Positions 1 to 9,856 of a stretch of DNA of 64,000 bases are shown here, in pieces. A model generated the notes under the pieces. The model did no database searches, was not told the DNA's origin, and was given only the letters and a program-made list of their open reading frames with translations. Every line of letters begins with the position of its first letter. Position 1 is the first letter of the stretch. A program made the position numbers and the translations under genes. Source of the stretch: Chloroflexi bacterium HGW-Chloroflexi-6 (GTDB lineage Bacteria > Chloroflexota > Anaerolineae > Anaerolineales > Villigracilaceae); assembly GCA_002840685.1 (NCBI GenBank), contig PHBU01000011.1, positions 186,001-250,000 of the forward strand, given 5' to 3'.

Positions 1-199
1 TTGCCATCACTGAGCCAGCTTTTGCCGGGACAGGCCCTGGCGCGGCGGATGATTCTACAACAGCAGGCGCGCTGGCCGCGGACGCCGCTGAGACAAGCGG
101 TTCAGCAGGCGCTGCCGAAGCTGCCTGGGGTGGTACCGCGGACAAAATATATACTAATAAGAACAATACGCGAAGAATTGATTCAATATTTTTTTTCAT
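1..199 (-). CDS. Secreted protein, N-terminal part only (runs off the left edge)
   Basis: An open frame starts with ATG at 199 on the minus strand and continues through position 1, so only 66 residues are visible. The start is preceded 9 nt upstream by a good Shine-Dalgarno (AGGAG on the minus strand, 209-213). The N-terminus is a textbook signal peptide: a basic start (MKKN), a hydrophobic core at residues 11-21 and a small-residue AxA region near residues 27-30. An Ala/Pro/Ser/Val-rich low-complexity linker follows, typical of exported surface proteins. The function lies outside the window. Plus-strand frames are also open here (one ends at 215, another at 240), but neither has a signal as coherent as this start, SD and signal peptide. 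It is divergent from the hybrid kinase gene at 577. Confidence 0.62.
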   Translation of the reverse strand, partial: MKKNIESILRVLFLLVYILSAVPPQAASAAPAEPLVSAASAASAPAVVESSAAPGPVPAKAGSVMA

Positions 200-240
200 T
201 AGATCCCACTCCTGAAAGAGAAAACGGTGGATTAAATTAA

Positions 241-277
241 AAGAACGAAACCAAACCAGGCGGCCGGTTTCGCTCTT
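241..277 (-). terminator. Hairpin in the leader of the secreted-protein gene (attenuator-like)
   Basis: Positions 241-252 and 266-277 form a 12-bp stem with one mismatch around a GC-rich loop. Read on the minus strand, the stem is followed by a T-rich stretch (TTTTAATTT), as in an intrinsic terminator. It sits between the likely promoter region and the SD of the minus-strand gene starting at 199. It could therefore be an attenuator of that gene or the end of a short leader RNA. Function is inferred from structure only. Confidence 0.35.
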
Positions 278-576
278 GCTCGCTTGAATCCACCCCTGAT
301 AACAGGCAGCGACCAATTACAGATTCAAGGTCATCGCATCCGCTTACACAAATGAGACTAGAATAACTTCTGGCTACATTCTACATGGATAGTGACATTC
401 CCACAATCAAGAACCAATATCAGAATCGTTAGGAGAAGGGTGATATATGCCATCACCCGATTGGCAATATTGTTAGGTTATAACGTACAAGAATAGATTA
501 CAAGGCTTTCAAACCCAGTTTTAGCATAGCCAATTAATCAAACCGGTTGTATAGTTAACGGTAAGAAAGGTATTGC
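278..576. other. Divergent intergenic region before the first hybrid kinase
   Basis: About 300 bp between the minus-strand secreted-protein gene and the kinase at 577. I see no gene. On the minus strand two 8-nt segments, CTTGAATC and GATTCAAG, could pair in the leader, upstream of the hairpin at 241-277. Immediately before 577, a stretch around 546-576 (GTATAGTTAACG...AAGAAAGG) is repeated almost exactly before the paralogous kinase at 26388. It probably carries the shared ribosome-binding site and perhaps a regulatory sequence. Confidence 0.5.
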
Positions 577-3500
577 ATGAACAACCTCACCCGCATTCTG
601 ATCGTCGATGATGATGCGAACCTGCGTAAAACCCTGAGCGATGTGCTGATAGTAAAGGGTTTTACATGCTCAACCTGCGAGACCGGTAAAGCGGCGCTTG
701 AAAAGGTTGAACAGGAAGAATTCACATTGGCTCTGGTCGACTTGCGCTTGGCGGATATTTCTGGCCTGGAGGTTGTGCGCGGCATCAAGGAACGTTCGCC
801 ACAGACTGAGTGCATTTTACTGACCGGACATGCTTCTCAGGCCACAGCCATTGAGGCGCTAAACCTGGGAGCTTATTCTTATTACCAAAAACCGTATGAC
901 CTCGACCAGCTTTTGCTGTCGATCCAGCACGCGGTTGATAAACACCAGGCAGAAACTGCCCTGCGCGAAAGTGAACAACGCTATCAATCCCTGATCGAGA
1001 TCTCGCCGGTCGGCATTTTTCGGACCGATGCCGAAGGCCTGACTACCTTTGTCAGCCATTACTGGAGCACAATTTCTGGTTCGACTGATGAAAAAGCACT
1101 CGGGCATGGCTGGCTTGAGACCGTCGACCCCGCTGAACGTCAAAACCTGTTAAATCTTTGGATTCAGGATGTCCGTGAGAGAAAAATCTCGAACTCAGAG
1201 TATTGTTTTCTGCGGCCTGATGGCAGTTCAGCCTGGGTTATCCGGCAGGCCATCCCACAATTTAGTGCAGATGGCAAATTTACCGGTTACATTGGCACCA
1301 TTACTGATATTACCGCCCGCAAACAGGCCGAAGAGCTGACGCGGCGGCGCGTGGCCGAACTGGAAGTACTTTATGAAAGCAGCTTGAACATCAGCAGCCT
1401 GCTTGACCCGCGTCAAATTGCTCAAACCATGACCGAGATCCTGGCGCAAAAGCTGAACTGGCATCATGCAGCCGTGCGCATCTACCACCCTGAAAGCAAT
1501 CAGGTTGAGATATTGGCGCTGCACCAGCCTCATCTTTCCACTGCAGCCATCCCTGATGAGATACTCCGCTTGCAGAAATCCATCCAATCCTCCGGTTTAG
1601 GTTTGAGCGGCTGGGTCATCGAACATGGCGAAGCTGTTCTCTGCCCAGACGTGGATGCCGATCCCCGCTACCTCAAAACCTATCCCGACATTCGTTCGGG
1701 GGTTTATGTGCCAATGAAACTTGGCGATCGTATTCTGGGTTCGATCAGCGTCGAGAGCGTTGAACCAGCCGCCTTCAGCGAGGATGATCTGCGTCTGCTC
1801 AACACCATGGCTGCCCAGGCTGCCATTTCCTTTCATCAAGCGCAGTTATATGAACAAATACAGCAATATGCGGCCGAGTTGGAAAAACGCGTTGAGGAAC
1901 GCACCGCCGAATTGGTCATCGCCAAAGAGAAAGCCGAGGCTGCCAACCAGGCCAAAAGCGCCTTCCTGGCAACCATGAGCCACGAGATCCGCACACCCTT
2001 GAACGGTGTGCTCGGCATGGCCCACCTGGCCTTGCAAAGCAACCTGACCCATAAACAACGCGAGTACCTGAACAATATCCAGTTTTCGGGTGAATCCCTG
2101 TTAACCACCATCAACGATATTCTGGATTTTTCCAAAATTGAAGCCGGCAAAGTCAATCTCGAACAAGTAGAATTCAGTCTGGATGCCGTCCTGGAATCCG
2201 TAGCGAACCTCGTCACCCATAAAACCCAAGAAAAAGGATTGGAACTGGTTTTCAACACCGCGCCAGAAATTCCACACGCCTTGGTCGGGGACCCGCTCAG
2301 GCTGGGACAGGTGCTGGCCAACCTGGTGGGCAATGCTGTCAAATTTACCGAAATCGGGCAAGTGATGGTCAAGGCTCGCCTGATCGAGCAAACCACCCAA
2401 AACATTTTGTTGGAGTTTTCGGTACAGGATACAGGCATCGGGCTGACCGAAGAGCAAATTCCCCAATTATTTCAACCCTTCAGCCAGGCTGATTCATCCA
2501 CCACCCGCAAATATGGCGGCACAGGGCTCGGGCTGACCATCAGCCAGCGCCTGGTCAAGATGATGGGCGGTGAAATCACGATCGAAAGCCAATTCGGAAA
2601 AGGAACCACCTTCACATTCAGGGTCATCCTGAACGTGCCGGCAGGAAGTCAAATAAACGCCCCGGAGAGTATGCCCGAATTGATCGGTTTGCAGGTGCTG
2701 GTGGTGGATGACAACCCATCCACCCGGGAATTTTTGGAGAGCACGCTGAAATCACTTCATATCCAGGTCAGCCTGGCTAACTCAGATGGTGCAAATCTGG
2801 CGCAGCTGATACAAAACGATGCTCAAAAACGCTTTGATTTGGTAATCATGGATAAAGAATTACCCGGTAATAAGATGAACGGCATGGAAGCCATTCGCCA
2901 GATCAAGCGACATCCCAAGTTGTCAAAAATCCCGGTGTTGTTGCTGGTTCCCGGGAATGAAATCACCCAACCCATCAGTGAGGAAACTCCCGATGGCTAT
3001 TTATCCAAGCCCTTTACCCGCTCACAGCTTCTTGATGCGATTATGCGGGTCTTGGGACATAAAACCCCGTCTGCCCGCGCTTCTGAAAAGAATGCCATCG
3101 CCAACCGGCTCAATCAACTCTTTGGAAAGCGAGTCTTACTGGTTGAAGATAATGAAATTAATCAACTGGTTGCGCGAGAAATGCTGGAAAACCTTGGCCT
3201 GCGGGTTGCCCTGGCCAGGAGTGGCGAAGAAGCCATTCAAAAAGTAAAAACCGGGCTTTTTGAGCTTATTTTGATGGATATTCAAATGCCCGGCATGGAT
3301 GGCTATCAGGCTACCGCTCAAATTCGCAGCGATCCGCGTTTTACGTATGAAAAATTGCCGATCATTGCCCTCACCGCGCACGCCCTTGTAGGCGACCGTG
3401 AAAAAGCTTTGCAAGCTGCTTTTAATGATTACATCACCAAACCTGTGGACACTGAACAACTCAACAGCACTTTGCTGCGCTGGCTGCCTCCTCAACAAGC

Positions 3501-3954
3501 TCAAACAAGCCTGGCAGCCAGTTTCACCCCCCAAAAAGAGCAAAAGTTGCCGGATGTAATTCATCGCGAGAGCGCCCTGGCTCGCCTTGGCAACAATGAA
3601 ACATTTTACGCGCGCTTGCTGGGGCTGTTCCAATCAAACGAAGGCCAGACAGCCCAGATCATTCGCGCGGCTTTGCAGGCTGGCGATGTGCCTCTCGCCC
3701 ATCGATTAACCCATACCCTGAAAAGCACCGCCGCCACCATCGGCGCAGAGCGATTACGCCTGGCGGCGAAAACCCTCGAAGCATCTCTGGCGGATGAAAA
3801 CCCGGAACGCTACCAGGCTGAATTGGAGCAAGTGGAACTGGAACTGCATACTGCGCTGACAGCTGTTTCTGATCTGATCCGATCCGGACCTGGCGTAGGG
3901 CAATCTCCAGACTCAACAGCAGAACCCGGTCCCAAGACCAGATTTGAGATATGA
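577..3954 (+). CDS. Hybrid sensor histidine kinase: REC-PAS-GAF-HisKA-HATPase-REC-REC-HPt
   Basis: A 1125-residue soluble hybrid kinase. Order: N-terminal receiver (phospho-Asp D55, K105); one PAS domain (about 135-247); a GAF domain (about 265-425); a coiled coil; a HisKA domain with the phospho-His in SHEIRTP (H469); an HATPase_c domain with N-box N586 and GTGLGL (648-653); two C-terminal receivers (D759 and D901 in DIQMPG); and an HPt domain with H1046 in THTLKS. It therefore carries a complete internal phosphorelay (His-Asp-His), with an extra receiver that may regulate it. No membrane segment is seen, so the signal is probably cytoplasmic. The N-terminal receiver and the GAF are closely similar to those of the protein at 26388, while the PAS number and kinase core differ. 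The RBS AAGAAAGG lies just upstream. Confidence 0.93.
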   Translation: MNNLTRILIVDDDANLRKTLSDVLIVKGFTCSTCETGKAALEKVEQEEFTLALVDLRLADISGLEVVRGIKERSPQTECILLTGHASQATAIEALNLGAYSYYQKPYDLDQLLLSIQHAVDKHQAETALRESEQRYQSLIEISPVGIFRTDAEGLTTFVSHYWSTISGSTDEKALGHGWLETVDPAERQNLLNLWIQDVRERKISNSEYCFLRPDGSSAWVIRQAIPQFSADGKFTGYIGTITDITARKQAEELTRRRVAELEVLYESSLNISSLLDPRQIAQTMTEILAQKLNWHHAAVRIYHPESNQVEILALHQPHLSTAAIPDEILRLQKSIQSSGLGLSGWVIEHGEAVLCPDVDADPRYLKTYPDIRSGVYVPMKLGDRILGSISVESVEPAAFSEDDLRLLNTMAAQAAISFHQAQLYEQIQQYAAELEKRVEERTAELVIAKEKAEAANQAKSAFLATMSHEIRTPLNGVLGMAHLALQSNLTHKQREYLNNIQFSGESLLTTINDILDFSKIEAGKVNLEQVEFSLDAVLESVANLVTHKTQEKGLELVFNTAPEIPHALVGDPLRLGQVLANLVGNAVKFTEIGQVMVKARLIEQTTQNILLEFSVQDTGIGLTEEQIPQLFQPFSQADSSTTRKYGGTGLGLTISQRLVKMMGGEITIESQFGKGTTFTFRVILNVPAGSQINAPESMPELIGLQVLVVDDNPSTREFLESTLKSLHIQVSLANSDGANLAQLIQNDAQKRFDLVIMDKELPGNKMNGMEAIRQIKRHPKLSKIPVLLLVPGNEITQPISEETPDGYLSKPFTRSQLLDAIMRVLGHKTPSARASEKNAIANRLNQLFGKRVLLVEDNEINQLVAREMLENLGLRVALARSGEEAIQKVKTGLFELILMDIQMPGMDGYQATAQIRSDPRFTYEKLPIIALTAHALVGDREKALQAAFNDYITKPVDTEQLNSTLLRWLPPQQAQTSLAASFTPQKEQKLPDVIHRESALARLGNNETFYARLLGLFQSNEGQTAQIIRAALQAGDVPLAHRLTHTLKSTAATIGAERLRLAAKTLEASLADENPERYQAELEQVELELHTALTAVSDLIRSGPGVGQSPDSTAEPGPKTRFEI

Positions 3955-4057
3955 TCAGCAGAACGGAAAGCGGCTTTATGCCAATTCAGATAATGCGATT
4001 AAATGAAAGCACCCACAGTGAAATTCTGCAACATGACCAACCGCCGGAGAGAATCTG

Positions 4058-5143
4058 ATGAATAAAAACGCCAGTCTCGTTCTTGTCATTGACGACGACC
4101 CCTTTGCGCGCCTAACGCTCGAGGCGCTGCTCGAAAGCGCCGGATATCACGTAGAAATGGCTGAAAACGGCTCCGAGGGGCTAAAAAAAGCAAAAGCCAT
4201 TCATCCAGATGTGATCTTGTTGGATGTTATGATGCCTGGCATGGACGGCTACGAAGTCTGCCGCAATTTGCGCACCGACCCGCAGATGGCGGAGGTGCCC
4301 ATCTTCATGATCACCTCTCTCGATGACCGCAACAGCCGCTTGGCCGGGTTATCTGCGGGAGCTGACGATTTTCTCTCCAAACCTTTTGACAAACTTGAGC
4401 TCGAGATCCGTTTCAACACGCTAAAACGGGTCGACCGCTATCGCCACCTGTTCGAAGAACGCAAAAAACTACAGGAGGCATTGGCGCAGCTGACGCTCAG
4501 GAATGCCCAGCTCAGCGATCTCTCCCAACAGGTTTTGACAGCCCAGGAAACCGAGCGCCATAAACTGGCTCTGGAATTGCACGATGAAATCGGCCAGATC
4601 GTAACCGGATTGAAGCTAATTCTTGAGAAGGAAAACGAAGACAGCCGCGCCCAGTTTGAACAGGCGCGCGCCATCGTAAATGAACTTTTGCAGCGCGTGC
4701 GTGAAATGGCGCTTAACCTGCGCCCCACCGTGCTGGACGATTTTGGCCTGAATGCCGCCCTGGATTGGCTCTTCAATCGCCTGACCCGCCAGACTGGCCT
4801 GATCATTTATCACAATGTCGACCCGCTCTCCGAACGCCGCTTCCCCCAAAAGATCGAAACGGCAGTCTTCCGCGTAGCGCAAGAAGCGCTCACCAATATT
4901 ACCCGCCACGCCGGGACAAATGAAGCCAATGTCACACTTACCATTGAATCAAGCCATCTTCAACTCAGTATTTCTGATACAGGCAAAGGCTTCGACCCCA
5001 AAGCGCTTGCACCGGGCAACTCCAGCGGGCTTTCGGGAATGAAAGAACGGATCATCCTGGCGGGAGGCACCTTAAGCCTGCAATCTGCCCCCGGTGACGG
5101 GACGCTTATTCTCGTTGATTTCGATTTGGACCCAAGGGAGTAG
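4058..5143 (+). CDS. REC-HisKA_3 sensor kinase (NarX/DesK type)
   Basis: A 361-residue protein with an N-terminal receiver (D56 in LLDVMMPGMDG, K108) joined by a coiled coil to a HisKA_3 dimerisation domain. The phospho-His is H175 in ALELHDEIGQ. A GHKL ATPase follows, with N-box N280 and a short G-box (GLSGM, 324-328). This is the kinase class that pairs with NarL/LuxR-type regulators, and just such a regulator starts 3 nt downstream, so the two are almost certainly a cognate pair. No sensor domain or membrane segment is present. The receiver is the only visible input, so the kinase may be driven by phosphotransfer from another kinase, for example the hybrid kinase 103 nt upstream. SD GGAGAG precedes the start. 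Confidence 0.92.
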   Translation: MNKNASLVLVIDDDPFARLTLEALLESAGYHVEMAENGSEGLKKAKAIHPDVILLDVMMPGMDGYEVCRNLRTDPQMAEVPIFMITSLDDRNSRLAGLSAGADDFLSKPFDKLELEIRFNTLKRVDRYRHLFEERKKLQEALAQLTLRNAQLSDLSQQVLTAQETERHKLALELHDEIGQIVTGLKLILEKENEDSRAQFEQARAIVNELLQRVREMALNLRPTVLDDFGLNAALDWLFNRLTRQTGLIIYHNVDPLSERRFPQKIETAVFRVAQEALTNITRHAGTNEANVTLTIESSHLQLSISDTGKGFDPKALAPGNSSGLSGMKERIILAGGTLSLQSAPGDGTLILVDFDLDPRE

Positions 5144-5146
5144 CGC

Positions 5147-5794
5147 ATGCGCCACGTTACCATCGTTCTGGCGGATGACCTGCGGTTGGTTCGTCAGGGA
5201 GTGCGTTCCCTGCTTGAAGCCAACCCTGAATTCGAGGTTGTCGGTGAAGCAAACGATGGGCTGGAAGCTCTGCAACTGATCGAAAGCCTCCAGCCTGATA
5301 TCGCCATCCTGGATGTGGTTATGCCCAACCTGAATGGCATGGAAACTGCCAAACAGGTGCGCCAGCGCGGGCTGAAAACCCACTTGATTATTCTCTCCAT
5401 GCATGCCAACCCCACTTATGCGGTCCGCGCTCTGCACAATGGCGCTTTAAGCTACGTGCTTAAAGAATCTGATTTTTCTGAGGTGCTGCAAGCCATCGAA
5501 AATGCGCTCCAGGGCAAGCGCTACCTGAGCCCGCTGATCGCCGATGATGTGCTTGAAATGCTGCTGCGCGCAGATGGCGAGAAAAAGGATTCGCTCGAAG
5601 TTCTTTCTGCCCGCGAGCGCGAGATCCTGCAACTGATCGCCGAGGGCATTACCAACACAGCCATAGCAGAGAAACTTACCATCAGCGTACGTACGGTGGA
5701 AGCACACCGCGCGCACATTATGTCCAAATTGCGCCTGACCTCGCACACCAACCTGGTTAAATTCGCCATTAAAGAAGGCTTGATCGAATCCTGA
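5147..5794 (+). CDS. NarL/LuxR family response regulator
   Basis: A 215-residue regulator with an N-terminal receiver (D56 in ILDVVMP, K106) and a C-terminal LuxR-type helix-turn-helix (about residues 150-212; motifs LSAREREILQLIAEG and VRTVEAHRAHIMSKL). It should bind DNA when phosphorylated by the HisKA_3 kinase whose stop codon is 3 nt upstream. It is the only recognisable DNA-binding response regulator in the 31-kb signalling block, so it is a candidate output for several kinases. It is followed by a strong hairpin terminator at 5872-5915. Confidence 0.94.
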   Translation: MRHVTIVLADDLRLVRQGVRSLLEANPEFEVVGEANDGLEALQLIESLQPDIAILDVVMPNLNGMETAKQVRQRGLKTHLIILSMHANPTYAVRALHNGALSYVLKESDFSEVLQAIENALQGKRYLSPLIADDVLEMLLRADGEKKDSLEVLSAREREILQLIAEGITNTAIAEKLTISVRTVEAHRAHIMSKLRLTSHTNLVKFAIKEGLIES

Positions 5795-5871
5795 AAGCTT
5801 CATTATTAAGTAGAGAATGTAATTCATTTCTCGAAGGTTCATTTCTGGAAGCACCCGCAATCTTTCATATA

Positions 5872-5915
5872 AAAAAGGCCTGGCAGGTTTCTTTTGAAAC
5901 CCACCAGGCCTTTTT
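5872..5915. terminator. Bidirectional intrinsic terminator
   Basis: A 20-nt arm (5872-5891) and its near-complement (5896-5915) make a long stem with A-run and T-run ends around a TTTT loop. It lies between the convergent regulator gene (ends 5794) and peptidase gene (ends 5932) and has T-tracts on both strands, so it can serve both. Confidence 0.8.
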
Positions 5916-5931
5916 GCTTTAGCTATGATGA

Positions 5932-8427
5932 TTATGGGGTGATGATCAGCGCCGGATCTCCCATCAGGGTCCAACCGAGCAGCACGTCGATCAATCCGGG
6001 GTCATTCTGCCCCAGTTGGGCTTTGGCATCCTGGAGCGCCTGACCGACTGACAGGCCGGGTGTCGCCAGACGCGGTGTCAGCAGTGGCCCAAACATTTCT
6101 TCAGAGCCGAAATAGATCAGGGTTGTGCCGCCCAGCACAGCAGCGGCGCCGTTATCGCCCGAGAGCAGGAATTTCTGTACCAGGTAATCGTTGGCCGGGT
6201 CGACATAGTAGGTGTTCCAACAACCCCACTGGACCGCAACGAACGGGCTGCCGGCATTCGTCAGGGCAGCGACATCGCTGGTGGTGAACAGGCTGCTCCA
6301 TGCTGAAGGCGAGGAATGACCGTTGTAGGTGATGAGCGCTGTGCCGCGGTTCATGGCATCCAGCAATTGCGTTTTGGCGGCGGCTGCGCCCAGATCATCC
6401 ATGTGAATGCTTTGCACGGTCCAATCGGATGGAATACCAGTCGCCAGCTTGTCGCTGAGATTTTTGAACGAGGCGGCCCCATCGATGACGTCAGATGCAA
6501 AGACTGCTGTGCCGCTATAAGATTTGTTGGCGTAAGCCAGTGTCTTGCCGATCAGGCGGCTCAATTCTTCGTTGGTGCGGACCGGGAAGCGGCCGATGGC
6601 CAAGTCGGGCACGTAGTTGCCGTCAACGTCCGCATACAGCGGGTCCACTGCGATGAATTTGGCTCCAGGGCCGGTAGCGACATAAAGTGAAGGGATAAAG
6701 CTGATGCTGTTATAGCCGAGGTAGTTGCGATAATCGTAGGTATCGCCGCCAACCAGTAAAACGTAGCGGGTGCCTAAATTTTGGGCAGCATAGGCGATAT
6801 ATTTTTTGATGGCCTGGGCGTCGAAGACCCCGTAAGAATATTGAGCGTAGATATCGTTCACATCGACCACGCTGACGGTTAATCCCTGGGCCTGACGGGC
6901 CTGCACCAGTGGTTCCAGGCCGGAAATGAAGTCGGGATGAGAGATGACCAGGTATTCTGCGGGAGAGGTCAGATCGGCCTTCAAGCGGGCTGCTTCCAGC
7001 ACCGGGGTGAGCAGAGTTTCTGCCGTTGCAAGCAGGAAAGTGTCTGACTGGTTGGTGCCGGCGAAGTTGGCTGTGAATGTTTCACCAACAGGCTGAACAT
7101 CGATATTTCCGAGGCGCACCAGGCCGCCATTCCGAAGGCCATAAGCAACAACGTTCTGACCGGGCAGGTTGCTGACGGTGAAGAGATCATCCAGGGAGGT
7201 GAAGGACAGTCCGCCATTCTGGGCGTTGAAGGCTTGTTGGTAGGTAATGCTGTATCGATCCAGAACGATCGTGTCGCTTTGTGTGCCCAGGTCGCCGGGG
7301 ACGGTTAACTGGAGTGTGTTTGTGCCTTCGCGCAGCACACCCGCAGACAGGTCGATCTTGAAATTTTTCGCCACCAAACCATCAAATTTTTGATCAGTCA
7401 CCTGTAATCCGTTGATATTTACAACCAGGTGATGGTCCGGGTTGGCGGTCCAGTTCGTCACGCCCCAAACCACCAGCTCAAGCGCTGCAGGGGCATCCAC
7501 CAGTCCGTTGATCTGGAAAGTAAAGTCCCAGCTTTTGGAGGCGGTGGTGACCGACATGCTGGTGTCATACCAGGCTTCGGTTCCAGGAGCATAATTGGCG
7601 AATTTGTTCTGGTTATTCACCCGCAAAGTTTTGGTGTATGAGGTCGGGGCGGCAAGCTGCATATCAGGCCGGGCATCTTGTACGGGGATCTGACTGGTCA
7701 AAGTATTGCTGACCTGCAGCGTATAAACGTTGGTGTCGGTGTAGGTTGTATCCAATGCTTCGCCATAGAATTCGATGAAGCCGCCCGGGCCAAAGCTTTC
7801 GGGTTGATTCCCCACATAAACATAGATGGGGATCATGTTGTCGCGGTTGATGACCGTAAGAGCTGAAGCGGCCACACCGGCCAGATCGAGGCCGGCATCG
7901 CGCAGCATCTCGTAGGTCACGCGGTAGATGCCGGTCTTATTTACTTTTAAATTAAGGGTGCTTGTTAATTGCAGGCTGGCGGGGTCAACAGGCATCGCGG
8001 TTGCAAATGCCACAGGGACTGCCGTCGGCGCAGGCGTGGCAGTTGTGGGGGCGGGCGTCAGAGTCGGCTCAATCACAACCGTCGGCTCCGGGGTTGTGGT
8101 TGTAGCAATTGGCTCAACCGTCGATGTAGGCTGGAGGGTCGGGCTGGGAGTGCTGGTAGCGGTCTGCTTCGGGGTCCGGGTTGCCTTCACGGTGGTCGGC
8201 GTTGGGCTGGCGACAGCCGTCGTTGTCGGTCTGGGGGTCGGCTTAGCCGGCATGACTGCCAGCTCACGTGATTGAACCGATGGCCCGCTCAGGCTGGCAT
8301 TGATGGTCTGATTGCCTGACAGCGATGCTGCCGATGCATGAGCGGCTGAATACGGCTGAAGAACAACTGTCACAAGCATGATCGTGACTAGAAAAACGCG
8401 AATGGTTGGGGTGAGCGACAGTTTCAT
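5932..8427 (-). CDS. Secreted peptidase of the C25 (gingipain-like) family
   Basis: An 831-residue exported protein. It has a signal peptide (hydrophobic core about 9-26), a Pro/Thr-rich linker (about 62-140) typical of cell-surface proteins, a long beta-rich region (150-470) and a C-terminal peptidase C25 catalytic domain (about 490-831). Family hallmarks are visible: the DGNYVPDLAIGRFPV block (602-616), the catalytic His in YNGHSS (H704) and the catalytic Cys in WGCWN (C736). C25 enzymes are cysteine endopeptidases. Substrate specificity cannot be read from the sequence. There is no type IX sorting domain at the C-terminus, so export is probably Sec-dependent with wall or surface retention. 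SD GGAGG lies 6 nt before the ATG. It is transcribed against the surrounding kinase genes. Confidence 0.85.
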   Translation of the reverse strand: MKLSLTPTIRVFLVTIMLVTVVLQPYSAAHASAASLSGNQTINASLSGPSVQSRELAVMPAKPTPRPTTTAVASPTPTTVKATRTPKQTATSTPSPTLQPTSTVEPIATTTTPEPTVVIEPTLTPAPTTATPAPTAVPVAFATAMPVDPASLQLTSTLNLKVNKTGIYRVTYEMLRDAGLDLAGVAASALTVINRDNMIPIYVYVGNQPESFGPGGFIEFYGEALDTTYTDTNVYTLQVSNTLTSQIPVQDARPDMQLAAPTSYTKTLRVNNQNKFANYAPGTEAWYDTSMSVTTASKSWDFTFQINGLVDAPAALELVVWGVTNWTANPDHHLVVNINGLQVTDQKFDGLVAKNFKIDLSAGVLREGTNTLQLTVPGDLGTQSDTIVLDRYSITYQQAFNAQNGGLSFTSLDDLFTVSNLPGQNVVAYGLRNGGLVRLGNIDVQPVGETFTANFAGTNQSDTFLLATAETLLTPVLEAARLKADLTSPAEYLVISHPDFISGLEPLVQARQAQGLTVSVVDVNDIYAQYSYGVFDAQAIKKYIAYAAQNLGTRYVLLVGGDTYDYRNYLGYNSISFIPSLYVATGPGAKFIAVDPLYADVDGNYVPDLAIGRFPVRTNEELSRLIGKTLAYANKSYSGTAVFASDVIDGAASFKNLSDKLATGIPSDWTVQSIHMDDLGAAAAKTQLLDAMNRGTALITYNGHSSPSAWSSLFTTSDVAALTNAGSPFVAVQWGCWNTYYVDPANDYLVQKFLLSGDNGAAAVLGGTTLIYFGSEEMFGPLLTPRLATPGLSVGQALQDAKAQLGQNDPGLIDVLLGWTLMGDPALIITP

Positions 8428-8803
8428 GAGAGCCTCCGGGCAGTTTCTGTTTTATTGCCAATAACGGTGTGTTTTTGAGCAGACTTTAAATAGATATCTT
8501 TCCACTCATCTAAAATCATTTTATTCTTTGGGCTTCCAGGCCACTATTCGCAGGATTACGTAATCTGATGCGGATAGGTACGTAACTTAATCAGGCACAG
8601 ACAGTAGAACTACTTAAGGGCGCCTTTCGGATTTGCAAATTAATTTCACTCTCGGCTTAAAATGATCGAACCGAAAGCGATAGGACGTATAATGGATTCA
8701 TATAATGCCAGTGGTCACAAATGCGCAGCATGATATTGCGCGTTTGTGCTCTTATAAAAAGCGCTATTTGTGACCGGAACGGGTATATATAGAAGGAGCG
8801 AGT
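8428..8803. promoter_or_regulatory. Divergent regulatory region between the C25 peptidase and the B12-sensor operon
   Basis: No gene is seen in these 376 bp, but there is regulatory-looking sequence. A perfect 12-bp palindrome GATTACGTAATC lies at 8554-8565. A second ACGT-centred site (GGTACGTAAC, 8577-8586) lies 22 bp further on, two helical turns away. Two TATAAT boxes occur at 8688-8693 and 8701-8706. A 9-bp inverted repeat, GGTCACAAA (8713-8721) with TTTGTGACC (8767-8775), spans the leader of the 8804 gene. The strong SD (GAAGGAG) is directly before 8804. Roles are inferred; I found no convincing -35 box and no cobalamin-riboswitch consensus. Confidence 0.5.
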
Positions 8804-9856
8804 ATGTCTTCAATCGATCAACCTTCCTTTCGAAACCAATTGGGGGAATTGGCAGATTTAATCGTTGCGAAACAATATGCGCTTCAACCAGAAATTTGGA
8901 AACCTTACGATCATCCTGGTCGCGAAAAAAGTGTGCGCGATGCCGGGTATCACCTCAGTTACCTGGCAGAAGCCATCGAGGCAGATGACCCTGCCCTGTT
9001 CTCTGAATACCTTGCCTGGGTCAAGGTTTTATTCATTGGACTGAAATTTCCAACCTATGTCCTGCCCACCACCCTGGAGTGCACCCGCCAGGTGCTGGCC
9101 GAAAGGCTATCCGCTGAAACCCGCGCGCGCGCACTGGAAATTTTGGATTACGGCACTCGGAGCCTGGACAATGCCCCGGTAAACCTTCCAAGCTTTATCG
9201 CGGGTAATTCCCTGGTTGACAACCTGGCCCGCCAGTACCTTGAGTTGCTTTTGAATGGAGACCGGCGAACCGCCAGCCAGTTGATCTTGGACGGTGTCCG
9301 GGATGGTATCAGCGTCAAAAGTATCTATGCGCAAGTTTTCCAGCCCAGCCAGCGCGAACTTGGGCGTTTATGGCAAACCAACCAGATCAGCGTGGCCCAG
9401 GAGCACTTTTGCACCGCCGCAACCCAGATGATCATGTCTCAGCTTTACCCGTACATCTTCTCTGGTGAACATAAAGACCGCCGCCTGGTGGCAGCCTGCG
9501 TTGGCGGTGAGCTGCACGAAATCGGGGCGCGGATGGTGGCGGACTTCTTCGAGATGGAAGGATGGGATACGTACTTTCTGGGAGCTAATACGCCCCCAGA
9601 GACCGTCATCCAGACTGTGGCCGAGCGCCAGGCCGACGTGCTGGCCCTGTCAGCGACAATGACTTACCACGTCAGCAAAGTGACCGAGATCATCACCTCC
9701 CTGCGCGCCAGCGGTGCTTCGCCCAAGACGCGCATCCTGGTTGGCGGTTATCCTTTCAACCTTTCCTCTGAATTGTGGATGCGGATCGGCGCAGACGGAT
9801 ATGCCCCGGACGCGGAATCGGCCATTCTGGAAGCAGAAAGAGTGCTGTTGATATGA
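8804..9856 (+). CDS. Cobalamin-binding sensor protein, CarH-like B12 photoreceptor fold without DNA-binding domain
   Basis: 350 residues. An N-terminal helical region (about 10-125, containing YHLSYLAEAIEADDPALF) is followed by a B12-binding cap helix bundle (about 135-220) and a Rossmann-type B12-binding domain (about 226-350). The cap contains W190 then nine residues then E200-H201, the W-x9-EH signature of adenosylcobalamin photoreceptors such as CarH and LitR. The B12 domain has the lower-ligand motif as ELHEIG (236-241, H238), with Glu where Asp is usual, plus LSATM (282-286) and VGGYP (313-317). There is no MerR DNA-binding domain. The stop overlaps the start of the next kinase (ATGA), indicating coupled translation, so this protein probably passes a B12 or light signal to that kinase. 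Sensing of cobalamin or corrinoid without light is the main alternative. Confidence 0.85.
   Translation: MSSIDQPSFRNQLGELADLIVAKQYALQPEIWKPYDHPGREKSVRDAGYHLSYLAEAIEADDPALFSEYLAWVKVLFIGLKFPTYVLPTTLECTRQVLAERLSAETRARALEILDYGTRSLDNAPVNLPSFIAGNSLVDNLARQYLELLLNGDRRTASQLILDGVRDGISVKSIYAQVFQPSQRELGRLWQTNQISVAQEHFCTAATQMIMSQLYPYIFSGEHKDRRLVAACVGGELHEIGARMVADFFEMEGWDTYFLGANTPPETVIQTVAERQADVLALSATMTYHVSKVTEIITSLRASGASPKTRILVGGYPFNLSSELWMRIGADGYAPDAESAILEAERVLLI

Noticed and set aside
1..240. Plus-strand coding tail ending at 215 or 240
   Set aside because: Both frames are open, but the minus-strand start at 199 with SD and signal peptide explains the sequence better.
8428..8803. Cobalamin riboswitch upstream of the B12-sensor gene
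   Set aside because: A GGCCACTATTCGCAGG stretch is vaguely similar, but the conserved B12 box and the other core elements are absent.
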